From: Sinanaerobacter chloroacetimidivorans
Lineage (GTDB): Bacteria > Bacillota > Clostridia > Peptostreptococcales > Anaerovoracaceae
DNA: 64,000 bases
Assembly: GCF_018128545.1 (NCBI RefSeq)
Contig: NZ_JAGSND010000014.1
Location: 51,510-115,509, forward strand
Direction of reading: 5' to 3'
A model generated the notes under the pieces. The model had not been told where the DNA came from, searched no databases, and worked only from the letters and a program-made list of their open reading frames with translations. Below are positions 1 to 9,006 of this stretch, one piece after another; the first letter of the stretch is position 1; each line of letters begins with the position of its first letter. The position numbers were made by a program, and so were the translations under genes.

Positions 1-106
1 CTCCTTTATGCACGAGTCATACGCATTTTGCATGAGCATAAAGGCAAGGTCTCATTTTATCATTTCCTATGATTTTCGTTTATTTAAAACCCCTTGATTG
101 ACTTGA

Positions 107-544
107 CTAAATTGAACTGGAATAAAGAGTTACTGTGGAGGTTACAGAACCTACCTTGTCCTTGACGACCACTTTCAGACGGTAGGTAGTGCTGGATGAT
201 GTGCTCCAATTATCCGTCACATAGATCCCGTTATCGTTATACACCGTTTCTACTCTGGAAGCTCCTACACTGGACCAGGTTTGTGTGCTGTAATTGTAGG
301 ATTGAAGGGTAATGGTAGTTTGAATGTATTCTGCGATCGTATAGGTATCGGCAGAAACAATAGACTGGGAAGTGTTGGTTCCTGTTCTGTAGAAATTAAC
401 CGATGCGGTACCGATGTTTTGCGGCTCGATAATGGATTGGGCGACGGACCCATCAGGAGCTTCGGCGAATACGGATCCGGACATTGATAGGATGACTGCC
501 ATTGCCAGGATGAGACAAGTGATTTTTCTTTTTGTTTGAAACAT
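107..544 (-). CDS. small secreted protein, unknown function
   Basis: The 145-residue protein starts with a classical Sec signal peptide: basic MFQTKRK, a hydrophobic core, and an AxA-type cut after SGSVFA near residue 27. The mature part is rich in Ser, Thr, Tyr and beta-strand-like alternation and has no cysteine, so a small exported beta protein is likely. It resembles the short secreted DUF6147-type proteins of Firmicutes, but I do not assign a family firmly. The start is supported by a perfect AAGGAGG at 554-560 on the minus strand, 9 bases before the ATG. An ECF-type promoter lies upstream (576-608, minus strand), and the gene at 789 is divergent with a matching promoter, so the two are probably co-regulated. 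Confidence 0.75.
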   Translation of the reverse strand: MFQTKRKITCLILAMAVILSMSGSVFAEAPDGSVAQSIIEPQNIGTASVNFYRTGTNTSQSIVSADTYTIAEYIQTTITLQSYNYSTQTWSSVGASRVETVYNDNGIYVTDNWSTSSSTTYRLKVVVKDKVGSVTSTVTLYSSSI

Positions 545-575
545 GATGATTTCCTCCTTAAAAAAATTTATTTAT

Positions 576-608
576 CTATTAGAGGAAAAAAAACAAAAAA
601 ATGTTGCA
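576..608 (-). promoter_or_regulatory. ECF-type promoter for the secreted protein
   Basis: Read on the minus strand: TGCAAC, 17 bases, CCTC, then TAATAG. The same -35/-10 layout with 17-base spacing is found at 645-677 and 32975-33007, and with 16-base spacing at 43579-43610. The TGNAAC and CNTC elements match what is known of extracytoplasmic-function sigma factors. Assigning it to the ECF factor encoded at 32428 is inference. Confidence 0.6.
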
Positions 609-644
609 AAAAAACACAAAAAAACATTATTTTTTTAAAAAAAT

Positions 645-677
645 TGAGACATTTTTCAAAAAAAAATCCTCTAATAT
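645..677 (+). promoter_or_regulatory. ECF-type promoter for the gene at 789
   Basis: TGAGAC at 645-650, exactly 17 bases, CCTC at 668-671, then TAATAT. It is divergent from and matched to the promoter at 576-608. The -35 is less perfect than the other copies (GAGAC for GCAAC). It leaves a leader of about 105 bases before the ATG at 789. Confidence 0.5.
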
Positions 678-788
678 ATGATGCGAGTAAATAATCCCTA
701 TTTGGGTGGACAAAAACGCAATTATTTTTTTACCAGGTTAAGAATTTGCTGCTCTAAAAGCAATATTGGAAGATGAGGGGATAAACAA

Positions 789-2192
789 ATGAGATATGCA
801 CTAGTAGACGATGCTACACTGCAAGCGGTAAAGCGGCTGGAGGGGAAAATTGCCATCAAAAGCAGGCATTCGATTGATGGTGACATTCTCGCGCTGGAAA
901 ACCTGCTGCAAGCAATTTTATTTTATGACAAAGTGCTGTATGTCGATGATAATGATGCGAAAAACAGGAAAAGCCGAAAAAAACTGTTTGAAAAATTTCC
1001 TGTCGTATCTTTGGACAGCAATACTTTGAAAGAAATGATGGATCATACCAACCATGTGGTGGATGATTTGATCCCTTGCATTGAGGGAGGAAGCTTCACC
1101 GATGAAAGCTTCTCAAATTTTTTTCGGTCTATGAAATTAAATCTCAAATTCACCTGGGATATGAAATCAAATGTTTATTATTTAACTCAAAAAATTCAGC
1201 AGACGCCTGATGTGGATGTTTCTTTGAACCTGAAGCTTCTCGGGATGCTTTATACAGAACTGTCGGATAAATCTTTCATTGAGAATATCAATGAAAGAAG
1301 GCCTCTTCTCTATGATTCCTTCGGACAAATCATCAATAACCAGTATCGCGTCTGTGACATGGATGGCAAGGAACACGAAACCAAAATATCCAAACAGGCG
1401 GAGGCGCTGTTCAGTGCCTTGAATTGTCTGGCCTATCGTACCACCTTCTACACGCTTCTTGCCAAAGAATTGAAAGCAGATTCCGTGCTTTCTCCCATAA
1501 GAAGCGCTTTCCAGCGGTACTATTTAAAAAAATTATATACGGAGGACAGACTAAGTGATCCGAGCCAGGAGGAAGCCGCCGCTGCCGGCAGACAAAACTC
1601 CATTTCGGCGATCGACTCTCCGGTGGTTTTAAAACATAGCCTGCCGCTGTTTTCCCTATGGATCGCTGAACGGATGAAAGGCGGAGCGAGCTTTATTGAT
1701 GCCGCCTATGAGCTGCGCGAGGACAACGATTTTGTACTGGCTAGGCTGCATCTGAACGAGATTGACGGCATGCTGGAAACGGGACACGCGGAATTTGTCA
1801 AATTCGTCAATTCCATCATTTCAGAACTTGATAAGCAAATGGACAGGATCATGGAAAAGTATATGACTGCTACGAAAAGAGGAACACCGGTCTCCTCCAG
1901 AATTCTGACCGGTAATCTGGCGGCTTCGGCAGAAGGGTTCCCCTTATTGAAGGACTTTACCTACTGCATGAAGCCTGCGTCTGAGCATCCTATGGGCCGC
2001 GCCTGGAAAAGCAGATTCGGAGCAGTGAACCGATACCTTACGGAAGATCTGATGCAGCTTGACGCTCTGGGAGAATTCTATGACATTATCACATCCAAAA
2101 TAGTCTATGAGGACGAAACTTATCTGCATAACATCAAGGTAATCAATAACGAACTGACCTATGAGAACGCCTGGTGGACCATTGCCATGTAA
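789..2192 (+). CDS. hypothetical cytoplasmic protein, 467 aa
   Basis: I do not recognise a family. The protein has no signal peptide or membrane segment. It begins MRYALVDDATLQAVKRL, is mostly predicted helical, and is rich in Lys, Glu and Asp with a DDND patch near residue 53. A purine-rich GATGAGGGG precedes the ATG. It stands alone between the divergent secreted gene and the sugar dehydratase and has an ECF-type promoter upstream, so a stress- or envelope-linked role is possible. That is inference from context only. Codon use resembles the neighbours, so it does not look like random open frame. Confidence 0.7.
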   Translation: MRYALVDDATLQAVKRLEGKIAIKSRHSIDGDILALENLLQAILFYDKVLYVDDNDAKNRKSRKKLFEKFPVVSLDSNTLKEMMDHTNHVVDDLIPCIEGGSFTDESFSNFFRSMKLNLKFTWDMKSNVYYLTQKIQQTPDVDVSLNLKLLGMLYTELSDKSFIENINERRPLLYDSFGQIINNQYRVCDMDGKEHETKISKQAEALFSALNCLAYRTTFYTLLAKELKADSVLSPIRSAFQRYYLKKLYTEDRLSDPSQEEAAAAGRQNSISAIDSPVVLKHSLPLFSLWIAERMKGGASFIDAAYELREDNDFVLARLHLNEIDGMLETGHAEFVKFVNSIISELDKQMDRIMEKYMTATKRGTPVSSRILTGNLAASAEGFPLLKDFTYCMKPASEHPMGRAWKSRFGAVNRYLTEDLMQLDALGEFYDIITSKIVYEDETYLHNIKVINNELTYENAWWTIAM

Positions 2193-2314
2193 CGGAATCT
2201 TAACTTGAAATAAAAAAGGAAAAAGGGTACACTACTGTTGGAGCAGTATGATTTTTTCTTGCAAAGAAGATCAAGGGCTCCAATAGTCTTATTTTGGAAG
2301 GGAATTTTGCTTAT

Positions 2315-4207
2315 ATGGTGAAATATTCACGAATTGCATTATTATTATTTGCGGATATCATCTGCATTAATTTTGCCTATATTTTATCCTTTCTGCTGCG
2401 TTTTGAATTTGATATTTCCGATCCCTTTTGGGGATATTTTGCCTCCTATGCGAATAATCTGCTTTTCATCACAGCAGTAAAGCTTGCGGTATTCTGGGCC
2501 CTGGGCCTTTATCGCAGCTTGTGGAGATATGCGGGAACAGAAGAACTGGTGAAAATCGTTCTGGCAGCTTTGGCGGCGACGGCAGCGGCAATCGTTTATC
2601 TGGAATTCACACAGCAGTTTTTCCCGAGAAGCATCTATATTTATAGCTGTATACTGGATATCATTCTCTTAGGCGGCACCCGGTTTGCCTACCGGGTATT
2701 TCGCGATTTCAGAAATCCGGGTACCTTTAACAGTTTCGTTCTGGGCTTCGGAAAAAAGAAGGAGCACGGAGATGAGATCAGCAAGGTTATGGTGGTTGGT
2801 GCCGGCGATGCAGGAGCAACCATTATCAAAGATATCAAACAGCATCCGGAATACGGGAAAAGAGTGGTGGCTGCCATAGATGGCGACCCGAATAAATTAA
2901 ATCGCCGAATTGCGGGAGTCAAAATTATGGGCGATCATTATGCCATTCGGCAGATAGCTAGAAAGAACGCCATCGACGAAATTATCATCGCCATTCCTTC
3001 TGCAAACAAAAAGGCCATACAGGATATCGTAAACGAATGCAATAAAACTCGCTGCAAGATGAAGATTTTGCCGGGAATCAGCGATCTGATCAACGAAAAG
3101 GTAAGCATCAGCAAGCTCAGGGACGTTGACATCGAAGACCTGCTTGGAAGAGAGCCGGTTCAGGTAAATCTCCGGGAAATCAGCGGTTATCTGGAGGGGA
3201 AAATCGTCATGGTAACCGGCGGCGGTGGCTCTATCGGTTCAGAGCTTTGCAGGCAGATTGCACGTTTTCGCCCGAGGAAGCTTATCGCAGTGGATATCTA
3301 CGAGAATACGGTTTTCGAACTGGCTGGGGAGATGAAGACCGCTTATCCTCAACTCGAATTTGAAGTGGTGATCGCTTCCGTAAGAAGCAAGAACAGGCTT
3401 CGGGAAGTCTTTTTGAAATATAAGCCTCATGTGATTTTCCATGCGGCAGCCCACAAGCATGTGCCGCTGATGGAGAACAATCCCAAGGATGCGGTAATCA
3501 ACAATATACTTGGAACGAAAAACATGATCGATCTGGCCGATGAATATGCGGTAGAAAAATTCGTTTTGATTTCTACGGATAAAGCGGTGAATCCGACCAA
3601 TGTCATGGGGGCCACCAAACGGGTAGCGGAAATGATTCTTCAGGATAAAAGCACCCGTTCACGGACAAGCTATTCGGCGGTTCGGTTTGGCAACGTACTG
3701 GGGAGTAATGGAAGCGTCATCCCCATATTCCGTAAGCAGATCGAGCGCGGCGGTCCGGTAACCGTAACCCATGAGGAAATCACCAGATTCTTTATGACCA
3801 TACCAGAGGCTGTGCAGCTGGTCATACAGGCAGGAGCCATGGCTCAGGGCGGTGAGATTTTTATTCTGGATATGGGAGATCCTGTCCGCATTATGGATCT
3901 GGCAGAAAATGTCATCCGGCTTTCAGGGTATGTCCCGTATGTGGATATCGATATTGAAATTACCGGTCTGAGACCGGGGGAAAAGCTTTACGAAGAGCTT
4001 CTTTTGGATGAAGAGGGTATTGAGAAAACCGCTCATAATAAAATTTATGTAGGGCATCCTCTGCCGCCCACACCGGCACTCAGTGAGCTTCTTGAACAGG
4101 AAGGCATGTGCGTGGAAGACAGCGTCCGAGGGATCACCTTTATGAAGGATGAGGAAGTAAAGGACTGGCTTCAGAATCTGGTGCCGAATTATCAAAGAAA
4201 AAAGTAG
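2315..4207 (+). CDS. membrane-bound UDP-sugar 4,6-dehydratase (CapD/WbpM/PglF type)
   Basis: Large nucleotide-diphosphate-sugar dehydratase that likely makes a UDP-4-keto-6-deoxy-GlcNAc intermediate for surface glycans. The N-terminus holds about four membrane segments (first ~130 residues). A CoA-binding-like Rossmann domain follows (VVGAGDAGATI, ~residue 165), then the catalytic SDR domain with TGGGGSIGSEL near residue 300 and the family-typical NVMGATKR in place of the usual YxxxK. Length of about 630 residues is normal. The longest frame begins with TTG at 2294. I prefer ATG 2315 because GGAAGGG at 2296-2302 lies upstream of it. The 3' end is followed by a duplicated segment (4200-4259). 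Confidence 0.88.
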   Translation: MVKYSRIALLLFADIICINFAYILSFLLRFEFDISDPFWGYFASYANNLLFITAVKLAVFWALGLYRSLWRYAGTEELVKIVLAALAATAAAIVYLEFTQQFFPRSIYIYSCILDIILLGGTRFAYRVFRDFRNPGTFNSFVLGFGKKKEHGDEISKVMVVGAGDAGATIIKDIKQHPEYGKRVVAAIDGDPNKLNRRIAGVKIMGDHYAIRQIARKNAIDEIIIAIPSANKKAIQDIVNECNKTRCKMKILPGISDLINEKVSISKLRDVDIEDLLGREPVQVNLREISGYLEGKIVMVTGGGGSIGSELCRQIARFRPRKLIAVDIYENTVFELAGEMKTAYPQLEFEVVIASVRSKNRLREVFLKYKPHVIFHAAAHKHVPLMENNPKDAVINNILGTKNMIDLADEYAVEKFVLISTDKAVNPTNVMGATKRVAEMILQDKSTRSRTSYSAVRFGNVLGSNGSVIPIFRKQIERGGPVTVTHEEITRFFMTIPEAVQLVIQAGAMAQGGEIFILDMGDPVRIMDLAENVIRLSGYVPYVDIDIEITGLRPGEKLYEELLLDEEGIEKTAHNKIYVGHPLPPTPALSELLEQEGMCVEDSVRGITFMKDEEVKDWLQNLVPNYQRKK

Positions 4208-4259
4208 TCAGCTTTGGAGCTGATAGATGAAATAAAAGTAGTCAGCTTTCGGAGCTGAT
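4200..4259 (+). repeat. tandem near-duplicate straddling the stop codon
   Basis: AAAGTAGTCAGCTTTGGAGC with flanks (4200-4224) recurs at 4234-4259 with one inserted base, a period of about 34. The first copy contains the stop codon of the dehydratase gene. Each copy also carries a weak inverted repeat (GTCAGCT...AGCTGAT). It belongs to the set of stop-codon duplications described in the findings. Confidence 0.7.
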
Positions 4260-4296
4260 TCTAATGAAAATAAAAGAAGTCAAGGGGGTAATGACA

Positions 4297-5637
4297 ATGA
4301 AAAGAATGGTAAACCTGGATTTTGCCGGATCACTCATTGACCTGAAGGTATTGGCTGGAGATGTTCAGAAAGTAAGAGAAGCGCAGAAAAAACTTTATGC
4401 CGGAACAGAAGACTTTACCGGATGGGTGAAGCTTCCCTTCACTTATGACAAAGAGGAAACCAAAAGGATCCTAGAAACCGCAGAAAGAATCAGAACGCAA
4501 TGTGAGGTCTTTATCGTAATCGGGATCGGGGGATCCTATCTGGGCGCCAGGGCTGCCATCAGCGCCCTGAAGCAAAGAGAAAAGGAGAAAAGCGGAAAGC
4601 CTGTACCCGAAATATACTTTGCAGGACAAAACCTCAGCGGAACCTATCACAGGGAGCTCCTTGAAAAGATTAAGGACAGAGAAATCTGCCTTTGTGTGAT
4701 ATCTAAATCAGGCACTACCACGGAACCGAGCATTGCCTTTTCCGTGCTGAAAGATACCTTATATAAAAAATATGGAAAAGAGGAAGCCAATAAACGAATT
4801 TATGCGATTACCGATGCTGCTAAGGGAACCCTCAGAGAGGAAGCAGATCGGGAAGGATATGTCACCTTTACGGTACCCGATGATATTGGCGGCCGCTATT
4901 CCGTATTGACACCTGTTGGACTTCTGCCTATTGCAGTGGCCGGTATTGATATTCTCGATATGTTGGAAGGCGCGAGAGTTGGGGCCAAAGTCTGGACGGC
5001 GGGACCTTGGGAGGCCGTACCCGAAAACCAAGAGGACATGGGCAGTGAGTCGGATATCACTCAGATTTCTTCTCCGGGCCTTCTTGCCCTTACCAGGGTA
5101 TCGCTGCTGAACCGGGGAAAGTTTATCGAGGTGTTTGAATACTATGAACCTCAGCTGCAGTACTTTACCGAATGGCTGAAGCAGCTTTTTGGTGAAAGTG
5201 AAGGTAAAGACGGAACGGGAATCTTCCCGGCCTCCCTGCAATTCAGTGCAGACCTTCATTCTATGGGCCAATTTCTTCAGGAGGGAAAGCAAATCTTCTT
5301 TGAAACCATTCTGAATCTGGTGCATCCGGATAAAGACCTGATCGTTCCGGATGATGCCGGAGAACTTTTGGCAGGAAAAAGCCTGAACGCTGTAAACCGT
5401 GCTGCCATGGAAGGCGTTATGGCTGCCCACGCAGCGGTGGGGGTCCCCATGATCAGAATTGATATCCCCGAACTGTCCCCCTATTATTTCGGGCAAATGG
5501 TCTACTTCTTTGAAACCTCCTGTGCTCTCAGCGGATACCTGCTGGAAGTGAATCCTTTCGATCAGCCGGGGGTTGAAAGTTATAAGAAGGAAATGCGCAG
5601 AGTCCTCAAGGGTGACAATAACGAAGCGAAACGGTGA
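4297..5637 (+). CDS. pgi: glucose-6-phosphate isomerase
   Basis: Interconverts glucose-6-phosphate and fructose-6-phosphate in glycolysis. Visible family blocks are GIGGSYLGARAA, SKSGTTTEPS, GGRYSVLTPVGL and the C-terminal signature GQMVYFFE...GVESYK, which ends a protein of 446 residues, the normal length for Firmicutes. The open frame reaches back to ATG 4264. AAGGGGG at 4282-4288 gives proper spacing only to ATG 4297, so I choose that. The upstream 3'-end repeat of the preceding gene lies between them. Confidence 0.95.
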   Translation: MKRMVNLDFAGSLIDLKVLAGDVQKVREAQKKLYAGTEDFTGWVKLPFTYDKEETKRILETAERIRTQCEVFIVIGIGGSYLGARAAISALKQREKEKSGKPVPEIYFAGQNLSGTYHRELLEKIKDREICLCVISKSGTTTEPSIAFSVLKDTLYKKYGKEEANKRIYAITDAAKGTLREEADREGYVTFTVPDDIGGRYSVLTPVGLLPIAVAGIDILDMLEGARVGAKVWTAGPWEAVPENQEDMGSESDITQISSPGLLALTRVSLLNRGKFIEVFEYYEPQLQYFTEWLKQLFGESEGKDGTGIFPASLQFSADLHSMGQFLQEGKQIFFETILNLVHPDKDLIVPDDAGELLAGKSLNAVNRAAMEGVMAAHAAVGVPMIRIDIPELSPYYFGQMVYFFETSCALSGYLLEVNPFDQPGVESYKKEMRRVLKGDNNEAKR

Positions 5638-5669
5638 AACGGCGCAGAGGCAAGAAAACTTTTCTATAG

Positions 5670-5700
5670 TTGAAAAATTTTCTGTGGTTTGCGTTATAAT
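5670..5700 (+). promoter_or_regulatory. probable sigma-A promoter before hbd
   Basis: TTGAAA at 5670-5675 and a perfect TATAAT at 5695-5700, with a rather long 19-base spacer. It lies 100 bases before the hbd start in a gap that otherwise holds nothing recognisable. Confidence 0.4.
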
Positions 5701-5799
5701 GGTTGAAAAAACCTCAAAAAAGAGGTACATTAGTAGAGGAAACTGCAATTGACCTGGTAAATGAAAATCATTTTATCATGTGAAAATGGAGGATATGGT

Positions 5800-6648
5800 A
5801 TGAATAAAATAGGTGTTCTAGGAACTGGGACTATGGGTGCAGGAATCATTCAGGTACTTGCACAAAACGGATATGAAGTGGTACTTCGGGCCAGAAGAGA
5901 GACTTCTGTAGAAAAAGGAATTGCAACTGTTAATAAAAACCTGGACAGACTGGTTGCCAAGGAAAAGATGACTGCGGAGGAGAAAGATGCTGTAATGGCA
6001 AGAATTCACGGCTCCACGGACATCAACATCGTAGCGGATGCCGATTTGATCATCGAAGCAGCTACGGAAGATATGGAATCCAAGAAAGCTTTGTTTGCAG
6101 AACTGGATCAGCTGTGCAAAGAAGGCACTATCATTGCAACGAATACTTCCTCTCTGTCTATTACGGAAATTGCTGCCGCTACCAACAGACCTGACAAGGT
6201 AATCGGAATGCATTTCTTCAATCCGGTTCCTGCCATGAAACTGGTGGAAATCATAAAAGGACTGGCCACCTCTGACGAAACCAGAGATACCATTCTTGAA
6301 TTGACAAAGAACCTGGGAAAGACCCCTGTAGAGGTGGAAGAAGCTCCCGGTTTCGTAGTAAACAGAATTTTGATTCCTATGATCAATGAAGGAATTGGTA
6401 TTTTAGCTGATGGCGTTGCCAAAGCTGAAGACATTGACCAGGCTATGATGCTTGGTGCAAATCATCCAATGGGACCTTTGGCTCTTGGAGATTTAGTGGG
6501 ACTTGATGTATGCTTAGCTATCATGGAAGTGCTGCATGCAGAATATGGAGATGACAAGTACAGACCGCATCCATTGCTGAAGAAAATGGTAAGAGCAGGT
6601 AAACTTGGCAGAAAATCTGGAGAAGGATTCTTTAATTACAACAAATAA
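5800..6648 (+). CDS. hbd: 3-hydroxybutyryl-CoA dehydrogenase
   Basis: NAD(P)-dependent reduction of acetoacetyl-CoA to 3-hydroxybutyryl-CoA in the butyrate/crotonase pathway. Residues 4-13 hold the Rossmann GxGxxG (GTGTMG), and [14 protein letters not shown] carries the catalytic histidine. With ATG 5800 the protein is 282 residues, exactly the family length. GGAGG at 5788-5792 supports this start rather than the in-frame ATG 5761. No other butyrate-pathway gene is adjacent, which is unusual because hbd commonly sits with crt, bcd and thl. The stop overlaps the next ATG by one base. Confidence 0.95.
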   Translation: MNKIGVLGTGTMGAGIIQVLAQNGYEVVLRARRETSVEKGIATVNKNLDRLVAKEKMTAEEKDAVMARIHGSTDINIVADADLIIEAATEDMESKKALFAELDQLCKEGTIIATNTSSLSITEIAAATNRPDKVIGMHFFNPVPAMKLVEIIKGLATSDETRDTILELTKNLGKTPVEVEEAPGFVVNRILIPMINEGIGILADGVAKAEDIDQAMMLGANHPMGPLALGDLVGLDVCLAIMEVLHAEYGDDKYRPHPLLKKMVRAGKLGRKSGEGFFNYNK

Positions 6649-7628
6649 TGAAAACATTTTTAAAAACATTTATAGCAGGCTTTTTAATATTTACAATAAT
6701 CTTAGTCCCCATTCAATGGGGACTAAGTCTTGTAGGCAAGGTGAGAGTTTTCAGCGGTACGGAAAATCTCATGGATGATATGCCCTATCTGGTGGATAAG
6801 AATAGTCCCTTCTTTGAAGCGTTTAAAGATAAGAATAGAGTAAATGTATTGTTGATCGGAGTAAATGACGGGATGACGGATACCCTGATGCTTGGAAGCT
6901 ATGATCTGGATGCTCAGCATGTGGACATTATATCCGTGCCCAGAGATACATACTATCCGAGAGACGGGGTGACAAGCCCAGCTGCGAAGAAGATTAATTC
7001 CATATACCACAATGAAGAGAACGGCAAGGCATTAGGTACTGCAATGGCCGTAAGCGACGTATTAATGGGTATGCCCATCAACTATTATGCAGTAGTTGAA
7101 TATGACACAGTAAGAAAAGTCGTGGATTCCATGGGCGGAGTTCCTATGAATATTACTTTCCATATGCACTATAATGACCCTTATGATACACCGCCTTTGA
7201 AAATCGATATTCCTGAAGGCTATCAGATTTTGAATGGCGATAAAGCGGTGGAGTTTCTGCGGTTCCGAAAGGGTTCCAACGGATATTCGGGTTATCCGGA
7301 AGGAGATATTGGCAGAATCAAGGCGCAGCAGGAATTTGTAAAATCTGCGTTCCGGCAGGCTCTTGGCTTCAGCCTTCCAAAGGTAACCAAAACGGTGATC
7401 GAAAATGTGGATTCCGATTTGCCCATCGGAATGGCTGCAAAAATTGCAGCGAAAGCCGTAGGACTTTCGGGCGAAGATTTAGAAGCGTACCTGCTTCCGG
7501 GTGAATCCGGTACCAAAGATGGTGCTTCTTACTGGTATCCTGATGAAGACGATATTGAGAAAATGTTAACTCAAATTTATAATATGGAACCCGAAACCGG
7601 GTCGGATACTGAAACTGAAAAAGAATAA
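6648..7628 (+). CDS. LCP-family wall-polymer ligase, copy 1
   Basis: LytR-CpsA-Psr family enzymes move undecaprenyl-linked glycopolymers to peptidoglycan. One N-terminal membrane anchor (residues ~5-28) is followed by the extracellular LCP core with the characteristic ISVPRDTYY and DSMGGVPM blocks. RFRKG and GDIGRIKAQQEF match the region that binds the polyprenyl pyrophosphate in this family. The protein has 326 residues. The start overlaps the hbd stop (TAATG) and lacks a strong ribosome site, so translation may be coupled to hbd. A second, clearly paralogous LCP gene follows at 7936. Confidence 0.9.
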   Translation: MKTFLKTFIAGFLIFTIILVPIQWGLSLVGKVRVFSGTENLMDDMPYLVDKNSPFFEAFKDKNRVNVLLIGVNDGMTDTLMLGSYDLDAQHVDIISVPRDTYYPRDGVTSPAAKKINSIYHNEENGKALGTAMAVSDVLMGMPINYYAVVEYDTVRKVVDSMGGVPMNITFHMHYNDPYDTPPLKIDIPEGYQILNGDKAVEFLRFRKGSNGYSGYPEGDIGRIKAQQEFVKSAFRQALGFSLPKVTKTVIENVDSDLPIGMAAKIAAKAVGLSGEDLEAYLLPGESGTKDGASYWYPDEDDIEKMLTQIYNMEPETGSDTETEKE

Positions 7629-7721
7629 TCCATGTAATAAAAAAGTAATATAGGGAATTTCTCTTCCCTATTTATTTTTTTGTCCAAAAGGTATAAAATA
7701 TAACGATTAATGGGTATTATA

Positions 7722-7835
7722 ATTGGAGGCTGCTGAACAAACTAAAAAAATTTTACATATCCGTTTGTTCAGGGCAGATCGCATCTGTAAAAAGCAGGCC
7801 AATCCTGTGGAAACGCCTGCTTTTCAGCCTCCAAT
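7722..7835 (+). ncRNA. 114-nt cloverleaf-like structured element
   Basis: Four nested inverted repeats tile this stretch. P1 pairs 7722-7732 (ATTGGAGGCTG) with 7825-7835, 11 of 11. P2 pairs 7733-7742 (CTGAACAAAC) with 7763-7772, 10 of 10. P3 pairs 7775-7779 with 7783-7787, 5 of 5. P4 pairs 7790-7799 (AAAAGCAGGC) with 7815-7824, 10 of 10. Helices abut almost without linkers, giving a four-way junction. It ends about 100 bases before the second LCP gene. It could be a leader RNA, an independent RNA or a small inverted-repeat mobile element. I found no match to a riboswitch class I know. Confidence 0.55.
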
Positions 7836-7935
7836 CCGGCGAGCCGAATCAAGCTGAATGCTGAATCAGTGGTATTCAGTCATTTTTGAATGTTCGGTAA
7901 GCCTAACTGGGGAAAAGAGAGGAAAGATTCGAAGT

Positions 7936-8934
7936 ATGAAACCGGTAATGAAATCAGAAATGAACGTAAAAAAACAAAGAAGCCCTGTTGCTAGTTTTTT
8001 CAGAACCTTTTTATTAGCATTCCTGCTGTTTGTCCTTTTATGCACACCTGGTATGGCCATTTTCGGAAAGGTAACAGGCCAGACCATCTTTGGAGAACCC
8101 CCTGTGGTCTTGGAGGAAGAACTTCCGGTGCTGGTCAGCAAGGATAGCCCGTTTTTTGAAGCATTCAGCGACAAAAATAGAGTCAACATACTCCTTTTGG
8201 GAGTTAACAGTGGGTTGACGGACACCATTATGGTAGCAAGCTTTGACATGGACGCCAAGCATGTGGATTTGATTTCCGTGCCAAGAGATACGTATTACCA
8301 TAGAGACGGCTATAACGGGGAAGCAGAGAATAAACTGAACGCGGCCTATCGAAAAAATCCGTTAAATACTGCGAAGGCAGTCAGTGAAATCCTGCTGGGT
8401 ATGCCGATCAATTATTACGCAGTCATCGACTATAAAGGCGTTGAAAAGATCGTGGATTCCATGGGCGGCGTGCCTATGGAAATTCCCTTTACGATGAAAT
8501 ATAACGATCCTTATGATAAACCGCCGCTTGTGATCAATATTCCAAAAGGGCATCAGGTGTTGGACGGTAAAAAAGCGGTTCAGTTTTTAAGGTACCGTAA
8601 GGGATATACAGAAGGAGATATCGGCAGAGTGAAAGCACAGCAGGAATTTATGAAATCCGCTTTCAAGCAATGCCTGAGCTTTGAACTCCCGAAGATTGCG
8701 AAAACAGTTTTTGAAAATGTAGAGTCGGATATTACCATCGGTAAAGCCACAAAACTGGCTACGAAAGCGATGGGAATTACCTCGGAGGATATCACCACCT
8801 ATATGCTGCCCGGAACACCACAGTCGGCAGCTCCCTGGTATGTGATTCCTGATGCGGAGGGAACGGCAGAGATGATAACACAAATTTATTCTATTGAGCC
8901 AAAGACTACCTCAGAAGCTGCTGTGCAGGAGTAA
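7936..8934 (+). CDS. LCP-family wall-polymer ligase, copy 2
   Basis: Paralogue of the gene at 6648, with the same order: short basic N-terminus, one membrane anchor, then ISVPRDTYY, DSMGGVPM, FLRYRKG and GDIGRVKAQQEF. It likely attaches secondary polymers such as teichoic acid or capsule to peptidoglycan outside the membrane. The frame is open back to ATG 7858. I place the start at ATG 7936 (332 aa), since GAGAGG at 7917 lies upstream and the residues before it do not look LCP-like. ATG 7948 or 7960 is also possible. The leader carries the cloverleaf element at 7722-7835. Confidence 0.88.
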   Translation: MKPVMKSEMNVKKQRSPVASFFRTFLLAFLLFVLLCTPGMAIFGKVTGQTIFGEPPVVLEEELPVLVSKDSPFFEAFSDKNRVNILLLGVNSGLTDTIMVASFDMDAKHVDLISVPRDTYYHRDGYNGEAENKLNAAYRKNPLNTAKAVSEILLGMPINYYAVIDYKGVEKIVDSMGGVPMEIPFTMKYNDPYDKPPLVINIPKGHQVLDGKKAVQFLRYRKGYTEGDIGRVKAQQEFMKSAFKQCLSFELPKIAKTVFENVESDITIGKATKLATKAMGITSEDITTYMLPGTPQSAAPWYVIPDAEGTAEMITQIYSIEPKTTSEAAVQE

Positions 8935-8979
8935 AAGAGATGAAAAGGCTCATATTATGAGGATCTGGTCAAAACGTAT

Positions 8980-8992
8980 GGTGCCTGGCACC
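8980..8992. repeat. perfect 13-base palindrome GGTGCC-T-GGCACC
   Basis: GGTGCC at 8980-8985 and GGCACC at 8987-8992 around a single T, in the short gap before the SLH gene. It resembles the GTCAGGCAC-type core seen at 14062 and in some REP-like repeats. It may instead be an operator for the downstream gene. Confidence 0.4.
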
Positions 8993-9006
8993 GTTGAGGT
9001 AACAAA

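Noticed and set aside
4759..5748. Long 329-codon frame on the minus strand opposite pgi
   Set aside because: It mirrors the codon structure of the clearly real pgi gene, has no recognisable protein features and lacks a ribosome site.
7836..7935. ydaO/c-di-AMP or other known riboswitch before the second LCP gene
   Set aside because: Some short GC hairpins and a GGGGAA occur, but the conserved blocks of the ydaO class do not line up, so only the cloverleaf at 7722-7835 is reported.
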